Assembly (NCBI RefSeq): GCF_004138165.1
Contig: NZ_RYFF01000005.1
Location: 127,929 to 191,928, forward strand
DNA from: Candidatus Chloroploca sp. Khr17
GTDB lineage: Bacteria; Chloroflexota; Chloroflexia; Chloroflexales; Chloroflexaceae
Length of the DNA stretch: 64,000 nucleotides
Direction of reading: 5' to 3'
This document shows positions 53,193 to 60,156 of this stretch, piece after piece. Positions within the stretch are counted from its first letter, which is position 1. Every line of letters begins with the position of its first letter. The notes beneath the pieces are model-generated. The model searched no databases and was not told the DNA's origin. It saw nothing but the letters and a program-made list of their open reading frames with translations. The translations under genes were made by a program, and so were the position numbers.

Positions 53193-53231
53193 ACAAGGTT
53201 GAGCCTTTGTGGGCAGTCCGATGGTGTAGTG

Positions 53232-53279
53232 ACTCAATAGGTGCTCGGGCAGAAGCCTGTGCTGCCTGTTGAGTTTTTT
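53232..53279 (+). terminator. Intrinsic terminator of the helical-protein gene
   Basis: ACTCAA/TTGAGT base stem with further GC pairing inside and TTTTTTC tail (53274-53280). Confidence 0.65.
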
Positions 53280-53310
53280 CATATCTGTGGATTCTGTACC
53301 CATTCAGGTC

Positions 53311-53338
53311 TTGCTATTCTTGAAAAATATGCTATGAT
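53311..53338 (+). promoter_or_regulatory. Promoter of the RRM protein gene
   Basis: TTGCTA (53311-53316), 16-base spacer, TGC-TATGAT (-10 at 53333-53338). Start near 53345. Confidence 0.55.
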
Positions 53339-53344
53339 TGCGGT

Positions 53345-53580
53345 GTTTGCCAACGTTGCATAGCTGCCAGACTTGCATCAGAGACTCCTGATTAGTCCCC
53401 TGAGCGGTCGTGGGAACTTCTTCGCTCGAAGGGTGTGTTACGTTGTGATGGCCGGAGTGCGACAGCCGTTATGGTGGCTGCCGGTGGTACGGAAGGTGAT
53501 AGGGAAGTAGGGTTTTTGACGACGGTGTCTGGTGCCGTGCGTCTGTCAACACTGCGTAGAGACGCAGAGGAGTAGTTTTG
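53345..53580 (+). promoter_or_regulatory. Long structured 5' leader of the RRM protein gene
   Basis: About 235 bases without a gene. Several short stems can be drawn (CAGCC/GGCTG near 53470; GCGTCT/AGACGC at 53539-53565), the last ending directly before the GAGGAG ribosome site. RNA-binding and cold-shock genes of bacteria often have such leaders, used for temperature or self-regulation. No known riboswitch is recognised. Confidence 0.45.
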
Positions 53581-53952
53581 ATGTTGGTCAAGCTGTTTGT
53601 TGGGAATCTGCCCTGGAGTGTCGGTGACGAAGATCTGGCGCAAGTCTTTGCACCCCACGGGGATGTGCAGAGCGCTCGCGTGATCACTGATCGCGATACG
53701 GGTCGCTCACGTGGGTTTGGGTTTGTTGAGATTGAGGTTGATGATGTCAATACCGTGATCCGGGCAACTGATGGCCAGGAGTTGAATGGCCGCCCGATCC
53801 GGGTGAATGAGTCTGAGGATCGCGACCGTGGCAGCCGTGGCGGTGGCGGTGGCGGTGGCGGTGGCCGTGGTGGTTACGGCGGCGGCGGCGGCGGCGGTTA
53901 CGGGGGCGGCGGCGGCCGTGGTGGTCGTGGTGGCTACGGCGATCGGTACTAG
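53581..53952 (+). CDS. Glycine-rich RRM RNA-binding protein
   Basis: 123 residues from the ATG at 53581, preceded by GAGGAG. One RRM (residues 3-80) with RNP2 LFVGNLPW and RNP1 RGFGFVEI, then a Gly/Arg/Tyr tail (about 85-123) made of GGGG, RGG and GGYG units. It matches the cyanobacterial and plant cold-shock glycine-rich family, an RNA chaperone that binds single-stranded RNA in the cytosol. The RGG tail is the sort that promotes condensates. The tail DNA is a simple GGC/GGT run prone to length change. Confidence 0.95.
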   Translation: MLVKLFVGNLPWSVGDEDLAQVFAPHGDVQSARVITDRDTGRSRGFGFVEIEVDDVNTVIRATDGQELNGRPIRVNESEDRDRGSRGGGGGGGGGRGGYGGGGGGGYGGGGGRGGRGGYGDRY

Positions 53953-54029
53953 CTTCTGTCGCCCGCTCCAGTGCAGGTGATCACGCAGCTTTTCGGTAGG
54001 ATCCTCGGGGCTACCGGGCCTCTCTCAGG

Positions 54030-54058
54030 CGAGACGGGGGTAGTTACCTCCCGTCTCG
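54030..54058 (+). terminator. Hairpin after the RRM gene
   Basis: 9-bp perfect arms CGAGACGGG/CCCGTCTCG, 11-base loop. It lies 26 bases before the next ATG. Confidence 0.5.
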
Positions 54059-54083
54059 TCCTTGCGTTTACGTGGTGCCCCAG

Positions 54084-54683
54084 ATGCAACGCATCGGCGA
54101 AGTGATTGAAGCGTCAACGACTCGTTTTACCGCAGGTGCCTATGAGTTGCTCGAGGCACCCTCTTTTGGTGTCCTGGTGCGAGCGGTGACCCGTGATCCC
54201 AGTCTCGACGTCTATGGTCTCGTCTATGAGATTCGTACCAGTAGCAAAGATCCTGGAGGCCGTGCGCTCGTACGCGGGCGTACCTATAGCGGGCGTGAAT
54301 TGTTTGATGAAGAGATCTATGCCGAACATCCTGACCTCGCTGAGGTGTTGCAAACGGAGTTTTCGGCGTTGACCGTTGGCTATGTTGCGGATGGTCAGAT
54401 CTGCCACTATTTGCCTCCTCAGCCTCCGCCTGTGCATTATTCAGTCTATGCCGCAACCTCTGCTGAAATGGTTCGCTTTAGTGAGGTGACCAGTTTTTTT
54501 CGTGGGGTGCTCTTTGCCGCCCAGATCCCCGGTGACGAGTTGCTGGCTGCCTCGATTCGTGGCTTTGCCCGTGTGCGCCCCGATGGCGAACCCTACCTGC
54601 TTCGCGCTGGACGCGAAGTGGCCGGTCTGCTCAAAGATGATTACGACCGCCTGACGGCGTTGCTACGACGTATTCGCCCATAG
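54084..54683 (+). CDS. HAS-barrel domain protein (HerA N-domain-like)
   Basis: 199 residues from the ATG at 54084; a GTG at 54072 is the alternative. The first 80 residues match the HAS barrel (IGEVIEASTTRFTA, GVLVRAV..., VYGLVYEIRT), the domain that precedes the ATPase in HerA helicases. No ATPase motifs (Walker A or B) are present, so only the accessory part exists. It may serve as an adaptor or assembly factor. The LLM gene begins 9 bases after its stop, giving an operon. Confidence 0.7.
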   Translation: MQRIGEVIEASTTRFTAGAYELLEAPSFGVLVRAVTRDPSLDVYGLVYEIRTSSKDPGGRALVRGRTYSGRELFDEEIYAEHPDLAEVLQTEFSALTVGYVADGQICHYLPPQPPPVHYSVYAATSAEMVRFSEVTSFFRGVLFAAQIPGDELLAASIRGFARVRPDGEPYLLRAGREVAGLLKDDYDRLTALLRRIRP

Positions 54684-54692
54684 GAGCAAGCT

Positions 54693-55715
54693 ATGTTGCT
54701 TGATGTTGCTGTTCCGGTAGATGCGAATCCTTTGCCTACCGCTGTTGAACTTGCCCGTGCCGCCGAGTCGATTGGTTTTGCTGCCCTCTGGACGCCCGAG
54801 ACCGGGCATAATGGCTTTTTGCCTCTGGTGCTGGCGGCTGAACACACCAACCGCATGACACTTGGTACCGCCGTTGCGATTGCGTTTCCCCGTAGCCCGA
54901 TGATTACGGCCCAGCTTGCCTGGGATCTCGCGGCTTATAGCCAGGGCCGCTTTGTGCTCGGGCTTGGGACGCAGGTGCGTGCCCATATCGAGCGTCGCTT
55001 CAGTGCCAATTTTGATCAGCCTGTCGCCCGCCTCCGTGACTATATCCTCGCGCTGCAGGCGATCTGGACCTGCTGGCAAACTGGGGGGCCACTGCGCTAT
55101 CGCGGTGAGTTCTATCAGCATACGCTGATGTCGCCCTTCTTTAACCCCGGCCCGATCGCGCATCCGACGATTCCGATCTATATCGCCGGCGTCAATAGTG
55201 GCCTTGCGCAGCTTGCTGGTGAGATTTGTGATGGCTTCCATGCCCATCCCCTCAATAGTGCGCGCTATCTCACCGAGGTTTTGCGCCCTCAAGTTGCCGC
55301 TGGTGCGGCCAAAGCAGGCCGCGATCCTTCGGCCTGTATGCTTGCGGGGAGCAGCTTTGTGATTACTGGTGCTGAACCAAAGCAGCGTGAGCGCCTGCGC
55401 CATTTTGTGCGTCAGCAGCTTGCCTTCTATGGTTCAACACCGTCGTATCGCCCTGTGCTCGAATGCCACGGGTGGGGGGCCGTCGGTGAGCAACTCTCGC
55501 AACTCGCTAGTCAGCAGCGCTGGACAGATATGCCCGCACTGATCACTGATGAGATGGTTGCAGCCTTTGCGGTTGAGGCTGACCCTGCTGATCTTGGGGC
55601 GGCGCTGCGCGAACGCTACGAGGGCCTCCTTGATCGCGTTGCCCTCTATATTCCCTTTGTCCCCGGGCAGATGGACGATTTCTGGCGCCAATTGGTGCAG
55701 ACGGTGCATCGCTAA
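54693..55715 (+). CDS. LLM-class flavin/F420-dependent oxidoreductase (TIGR03617-like)
   Basis: 340 residues, preceded by AGGAG. Luciferase-like TIM barrel: FAALWTPETGHNGFLPLVLAAEHT, GTAVAIAFPRSPM, LGLGTQVRAHIERRFS, and IYIAGVNSGLAQLAGEICDGFHAHPL. The pattern is that of the TIGR03617 F420-dependent group. The substrate is unknown. Its stop overlaps the start of the aminotransferase (TAATG). Confidence 0.87.
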   Translation: MLLDVAVPVDANPLPTAVELARAAESIGFAALWTPETGHNGFLPLVLAAEHTNRMTLGTAVAIAFPRSPMITAQLAWDLAAYSQGRFVLGLGTQVRAHIERRFSANFDQPVARLRDYILALQAIWTCWQTGGPLRYRGEFYQHTLMSPFFNPGPIAHPTIPIYIAGVNSGLAQLAGEICDGFHAHPLNSARYLTEVLRPQVAAGAAKAGRDPSACMLAGSSFVITGAEPKQRERLRHFVRQQLAFYGSTPSYRPVLECHGWGAVGEQLSQLASQQRWTDMPALITDEMVAAFAVEADPADLGAALRERYEGLLDRVALYIPFVPGQMDDFWRQLVQTVHR

Positions 55716-56863
55716 TGCCAGGCGTCTATGACGATCTCGATCTGAGCCCGAATGAGTTGGAACTGGCCCGTCTGCAGCAGCAGGCGACCGGCGGCTACGT
55801 TGATCTCAGCAGTAGCAATCCGACGGAACACGGGCTCATCTTTCCCCCCCAGGTGCTGCAGCAGGCTGCCGAGGGCTTCTGGGCCTCACGTCGTTATGCG
55901 CCTGACCCGCATGGCAGTGCAACTGCTCGTGCTGCGGTGGTGGCTTATTATGCGGGGCGTACACCGGCGCTGCACCTGACTCTTGATGATCTCTTCATCA
56001 CGGCCAGTACGAGTGAAGCCTACGCCTTGCTTTTTGCGCTTCTCGCTGATCCGGGGGATAACCTGCTGGCCCCGGGTCTTTGTTATCCGCTCTTCGAATA
56101 CCTGGCTGCCTTACGCGATCTTGAGTTGCGCCCCTATCAACTCTGTGAAGAAGAAGGCTGGCGCATCGATGAGGCCTCACTCCGTGCTGCCGTTGACCAG
56201 CGTACCCGTGCCATTCTTCTCATTTCGCCGCATAATCCTACTGGCTCGGTGATCCAGCAACCGGTGGCGGTGCTGCGCGAACTGGGGTTGCCACTCATTT
56301 GTGATGAGGTCTTTGCCGCCTTTACGTATGCCCAACCCCAGGTGCCACCGCTTGCTGCGTTGCATCCTGAATTGCCGGTCTTTACCTTGAATGGGATCTC
56401 GAAGTTCTTTGCCCTGCCCGATCTTAAACTGGGCTGGATCGCCCTCAATCCACCGGCGCGTCACTTTCTCCCTCGGCTCGAATTGTTGAACGACACTTTT
56501 CTGGGGGCCAACAGCCTGACCCAGTATCTTGTGCCGGCCCTCTTTGCCCAGGGTATGGATTTTGTCAACGCAATGGTTGCCCGGGTACGCACCAACCTTG
56601 ATCTGTTTTTTGCAACGATTTGTCAGGCTCCTCAGATCACGCTTCGCCCGCCTGATGGTGGTTATTACCTGTTTCCGGTGGTTCACGGCTGGGAGGATGA
56701 AGATGCACTGGTGTTGCACTTGCTTGCGCAAGGGGTGCTTGTCCATCCAGGCTATTTTTATGGCGAAGCAGCGGGCACGCATCTCCTCATTTCGGCCCTG
56801 ACCGAGCCGACTCAGTTTGCCCATGGTCTTACGCGCCTGATGCAAGCACTTACAAGATCGTGA
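55715..56863 (+). CDS. PLP-dependent class I/II aminotransferase
   Basis: 382 residues. Fold-type I features: DPHGSATARAAVVAYYAG, ITASTSEAYALLF, LLISPHNPTGS (Asn-Pro contact), LICDEVFAAF with the PLP-ring Asp and the Schiff-base Lys in NGISKFFALPDLKLGW. It transfers amino groups between amino and keto acids; the specificity is not clear. Translation is coupled to the LLM gene. Confidence 0.92.
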   Translation: MPGVYDDLDLSPNELELARLQQQATGGYVDLSSSNPTEHGLIFPPQVLQQAAEGFWASRRYAPDPHGSATARAAVVAYYAGRTPALHLTLDDLFITASTSEAYALLFALLADPGDNLLAPGLCYPLFEYLAALRDLELRPYQLCEEEGWRIDEASLRAAVDQRTRAILLISPHNPTGSVIQQPVAVLRELGLPLICDEVFAAFTYAQPQVPPLAALHPELPVFTLNGISKFFALPDLKLGWIALNPPARHFLPRLELLNDTFLGANSLTQYLVPALFAQGMDFVNAMVARVRTNLDLFFATICQAPQITLRPPDGGYYLFPVVHGWEDEDALVLHLLAQGVLVHPGYFYGEAAGTHLLISALTEPTQFAHGLTRLMQALTRS

Positions 56864-56879
56864 TTTTCATGCGATCCTA

Positions 56880-56908
56880 TTGCATCTGCACACGCCTGGT
56901 TGTATAAT
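56880..56908 (+). promoter_or_regulatory. Promoter of the sortase operon
   Basis: TTGCAT (56880-56885), 17-base spacer, TATAAT (56903-56908). Start near 56915, leaving a 63-base leader. Confidence 0.65.
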
Positions 56909-56977
56909 CATTACCACGACGAAAGACAACGCGACAGGCCATCGCCTTGTCTTCAACCTCATCAGCCAGGCGTTTCC

Positions 56978-57886
56978 ATGCCGCGAATTGTTTGCTCGCC
57001 GGTCGCTCGGCCGGATGATCAAGATGCTCAACTCTTGAGTACGTTGCTCACCAGTGACGTGCCGAGTCGCCGTGAGAGTCTGCGTGCGGCACGTGTGCGC
57101 TCTACTTCGCAGCAGCGTAACGAGGCCCTGCGCGGCTATCTCTTGCGCAACGGGTTTGACCGTGCCCTTTTTGTCGTTGAGCGGGTGCTCATTGTGGCGG
57201 CTTTTGTGGCGTTTGGCTACTGGTTGCTCGATGGCTATGGGCGCGATTGGCTCTTTATGCTGCGCCAGGCCCAACCTGTTGCGGCGAGCCAGGTGGAACC
57301 CGAACGTACCCCTCCTTCTCCCCCCGCGTTCAGCACGCCGACACCTTCTGTTCCGCCAGAGGCGCTGGCGGTTGCTCCCCTGCCCTTTATTCATCGAGAT
57401 GAAGAGTCGTCGTCGTTTGCAGCCGATGATCAGTTTCTTGTGCCGCAGACGATGCGTGCGCCCCTGGTGGCTGATGATCCACGTCCACAACGCCTCTCGA
57501 TGCCCTCAGTTGGGGCCGAGATGGATGTCTATGAAGTCTTTGTGCGCAATAATGAATGGGAAGTAGCCGAGTATGCGGCTGGGTTTCATCATGGCAGTGC
57601 GCTGCCCGGTGAGCTTGGCAATACGGTGCTCTCGGGGCACGCTGGGCTCAGAGGGGCTGTGTTTCAGCACCTTGGGCGCCTCAAGCCCGGTGATCAGGTT
57701 GTTATTGAAACGAGTAACTGGCGCTATACTTACCAGGTGCGCCATACTCACAATGTTTGGCCGCATCAAGTTGAAGTGATGAATCCGACGTCCACGCCAG
57801 TTTTGACTTTGATTACATGTACGAACTGGGATACACAGCGTTTGATTGTCGTTGCCGATTTAATTGATGTAAGCCCTCTGTCTTGA
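56978..57886 (+). CDS. Sortase
   Basis: 302 residues from the ATG at 56978. Cytoplasmic N-terminus about 60 residues, one TM helix (about 66-85), a Pro/Ser/Thr-rich extracellular linker (about 100-155), then the sortase barrel. The triad is His in LSGHAG, Cys in LITCTNW and Arg in QRLIVVAD. It joins surface proteins carrying a sorting signal to the wall or other acceptor. The class (D/E/F) cannot be set by eye. The gene overlaps the following open frame, and the substrate is the next gene. Confidence 0.9.
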   Translation: MPRIVCSPVARPDDQDAQLLSTLLTSDVPSRRESLRAARVRSTSQQRNEALRGYLLRNGFDRALFVVERVLIVAAFVAFGYWLLDGYGRDWLFMLRQAQPVAASQVEPERTPPSPPAFSTPTPSVPPEALAVAPLPFIHRDEESSSFAADDQFLVPQTMRAPLVADDPRPQRLSMPSVGAEMDVYEVFVRNNEWEVAEYAAGFHHGSALPGELGNTVLSGHAGLRGAVFQHLGRLKPGDQVVIETSNWRYTYQVRHTHNVWPHQVEVMNPTSTPVLTLITCTNWDTQRLIVVADLIDVSPLS

Positions 57887-57900
57887 GCCGAGGAGAAGAT

Positions 57901-60087
57901 ATGCAACCTCCTGCACGGGGACGCCCCTCTCAACCAGGCCGTGGTCGCGGGCCTGTTCGCTGGACGGTATGGGAGATCAGCCTGATTGTCGTCAGCATTG
58001 TGATGATCGCCTTTCCGCTCTACGCCGAAGCGACGCGCCTTGTTTTCGCGCCTGTTGCTCCGGCGCAGGAGAATCCTACGGCGACGCCTGATCTTGCATT
58101 TCCGCCTACGAATACGCCGCTACCACCACCAACTGAGACATCGCTGCCTGATCTAACACCAACAACTGATCCGATTTTGCCTCAGCCTTCACCTTCGGGT
58201 ACAGGGACGAATCAAGGGCCAACCTTGACGCCGACCAATACTCCGCTGGCCGGGACACCCACTGCCACGAGTACAGGTGAACCTGCTACGCCAACAACTG
58301 AGCCAGGGTCGCCGACGGCCACGAGTGAGCCAGGGTCGCCGACGGCCACGAGTGAGCCAGGGTCGCCGACGGCCACGAGTGAGCCAGGGTCGCCGACGGC
58401 CACGAGTGAGCCAGGGTCGCCGACGGCCACGAGTGAGCCGGCTTCGCCGACGGCCACGAGTGAGCCGGCTTCGCCGACGGCCACATTTACGGCGATTCCC
58501 ACTGTTCCGCCGAGCCCCACCAGTGACGTGCCGCCAACCGGTGTCAGCATCTTCAAGATTGCCTCATCGTCGCAGGTTGCCCAGGGGCAGCAGTTCAGTT
58601 ACAGCATTTCGGTTGTTTCGACGAGCACGGCCAATCAGTCGGTGCGTCTGCAAGATGCCCTTGATGCCAACCTTGAGTTCCTCGGGCTTGATGCTCGTGG
58701 TGGTTCATGCAGCGGCGGTCAGACGGTTGTCTGTGATCTGACGGTGAACAGTGGTAATTCGGCGTCGATCACCTTGCAAGTACGGGTTCGCTCGAGTGCT
58801 GCGGTTGGGATGACGATTAGCAATGTTGCGACCGCACCGGGAGCCGAGACAAGCGGGGCTTCGATCATGGTTATTGCAGGCACGCCTGGGCCTTCGGCGA
58901 CGGCGACACCGGTTGGCCCGTCGCCTACGACACCGGTTGGCCCGTCGCCTACGACACCGGTTGGCCCGTCGCCTACGACACCGGTTGGCCCGTCGCCTAC
59001 GACACCACTTTTGCCCTCACCGACCACGCCGTCAGTGGTTGTGCCAACGACGCCGCCAGGGGTTGATCCGACGGTACCACCGGTCGTTGTGCCGCCTGCG
59101 GGCGAACCTGCTCCACCCGCCACGCCACTGCCGATCGCTCCGCCGGCTCCGCCAACACCTGAGCCTGTCGTGCCAACCGAGCCACCAACGCCGGTGCCAC
59201 CTCCGCCTGGTCCGACGGTGGTTCGCCCAACGGCGGCCCCACGGCCACCGTCTGGTGGGGGGACTACCGGAGGAAGCAGTGCTGCGACAAGCACACCTGT
59301 TCAAGTCACCGCCACCACAGCGGTAACCCCCTCACCGGGGCTTGGGGGAAACCAGACAGGCAGTGATGTCTTCTTCCGGATGGCAAGTGACTGGGGGAGT
59401 GCCTACCCGGGCCAGATCATGAATTACACCCTGGTTGTGCGTAATTCGCGCCCTGCTGCCGCAGAAGGTGCCAACGATCTGCGGATGGTGAATATGCGGA
59501 CGCTCTTGCCGAGCAATCTTGAAGTGCTTGGCGTACGGGCCGACCGTGGCACTGATCCGACCATCACCGGTAACGAAATCCGTCATGCAGTTGAAGTGCT
59601 GCAACCCGGCGAGAGTGTCGAACTCACCATCAATACCCGTATCAAGACGAGCGTCACGGCTGGTACCTTGCTGGTGGCGCAGGGGCAACTCACTTATGCC
59701 GGACGACCGCAAGAGCTCTTCTCGAACATTGTCTCGGTGCAGGTTGTTGGCAGTACGCCACCGACGGTTGTGTCGACCGCGACGCCAACCGTTGATCCAA
59801 CCAGTACCCCCGATCCGGGGCCATCGCCTGTGCCGCCAGGGGCGACCGCCGTGCCAACCAGCACCTCGGCCCCGAGTGCGCCCTCGCCTACACCGGTCAC
59901 GACCCCGCCAGCAGGTGGTCAACCCGATCCGCAACCAACGTCTGAACCAGGGGGCGGCAAACCTCCAGGCGAGAGCTCACCGTTGCCTGAAACAAGCACG
60001 GGGGTTCCGCTGATTGGTGTGCTGATGCTTGGGTTGACCCTGTTAACCCGCACCTGGCGTTTGCACCGAGCCAAAGAACGTATCTAA
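57901..60087 (+). CDS. Pro/Thr-rich surface protein with two DUF11 domains and C-terminal sorting signal
   Basis: 728 residues from the ATG at 57901 (GAGGAG before it). N-terminal TM or signal (about 22-45), Thr/Pro-rich segment with seven GSPTATSEP-like units, DUF11 domain 1 (about 215-325), Pro-rich region with four TPVGPSPT units, DUF11 domain 2 (about 480-615), another linker, and a C-terminal sorting signal: LPETSTG, a hydrophobic stretch (about 15 residues) and a basic tail (RTWRLHRAKERI). The sortase gene is immediately upstream, so this is most likely its dedicated substrate. The linkers would extend it from the cell surface. Confidence 0.88.
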   Translation: MQPPARGRPSQPGRGRGPVRWTVWEISLIVVSIVMIAFPLYAEATRLVFAPVAPAQENPTATPDLAFPPTNTPLPPPTETSLPDLTPTTDPILPQPSPSGTGTNQGPTLTPTNTPLAGTPTATSTGEPATPTTEPGSPTATSEPGSPTATSEPGSPTATSEPGSPTATSEPGSPTATSEPASPTATSEPASPTATFTAIPTVPPSPTSDVPPTGVSIFKIASSSQVAQGQQFSYSISVVSTSTANQSVRLQDALDANLEFLGLDARGGSCSGGQTVVCDLTVNSGNSASITLQVRVRSSAAVGMTISNVATAPGAETSGASIMVIAGTPGPSATATPVGPSPTTPVGPSPTTPVGPSPTTPVGPSPTTPLLPSPTTPSVVVPTTPPGVDPTVPPVVVPPAGEPAPPATPLPIAPPAPPTPEPVVPTEPPTPVPPPPGPTVVRPTAAPRPPSGGGTTGGSSAATSTPVQVTATTAVTPSPGLGGNQTGSDVFFRMASDWGSAYPGQIMNYTLVVRNSRPAAAEGANDLRMVNMRTLLPSNLEVLGVRADRGTDPTITGNEIRHAVEVLQPGESVELTINTRIKTSVTAGTLLVAQGQLTYAGRPQELFSNIVSVQVVGSTPPTVVSTATPTVDPTSTPDPGPSPVPPGATAVPTSTSAPSAPSPTPVTTPPAGGQPDPQPTSEPGGGKPPGESSPLPETSTGVPLIGVLMLGLTLLTRTWRLHRAKERI
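58300..58488 (+). repeat. 27-bp tandem repeat, seven units
   Basis: Units begin at 58300, 58327, 58354, 58381, 58408, 58435 and 58462. Five read CCAGGGT and two read CCGGCTT in positions 4-10. It codes for EPGSPTATS-type units. The near-identity at DNA level indicates recent expansion. Confidence 0.9.
58909..59004 (+). repeat. 24-bp tandem repeat, four units
   Basis: Units begin at 58909, 58933, 58957 and 58981, identical to one another. They code for TPVGPSPT. Confidence 0.9.
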
Positions 60088-60089
60088 AG

Positions 60090-60156
60090 TCATCTGCTCA
60101 ACGCCGTGGCCGCTGGATTGCTTTGCAATCCAGCGGCCACGGCGTTGAGCAGATGA
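60090..60156. terminator. Perfect 32-bp-arm palindrome between convergent genes
   Basis: Arms 60090-60121 and 60125-60156 pair completely around TTT. It starts 3 bases after one stop codon and ends at the base before the other (60157). It is the longest perfect hairpin in the window. Confidence 0.7.

Noticed and set aside
52835-53280. Structured housekeeping RNA (RNase P, SRP, tmRNA or 6S)
   Set aside because: No conserved core motif of these RNAs was found, and a plausible ORF with ribosome site fills most of it.
58300-59004. CRISPR-like direct repeats
   Set aside because: Units are head-to-tail without unique spacers and stay in frame inside a surface-protein gene.
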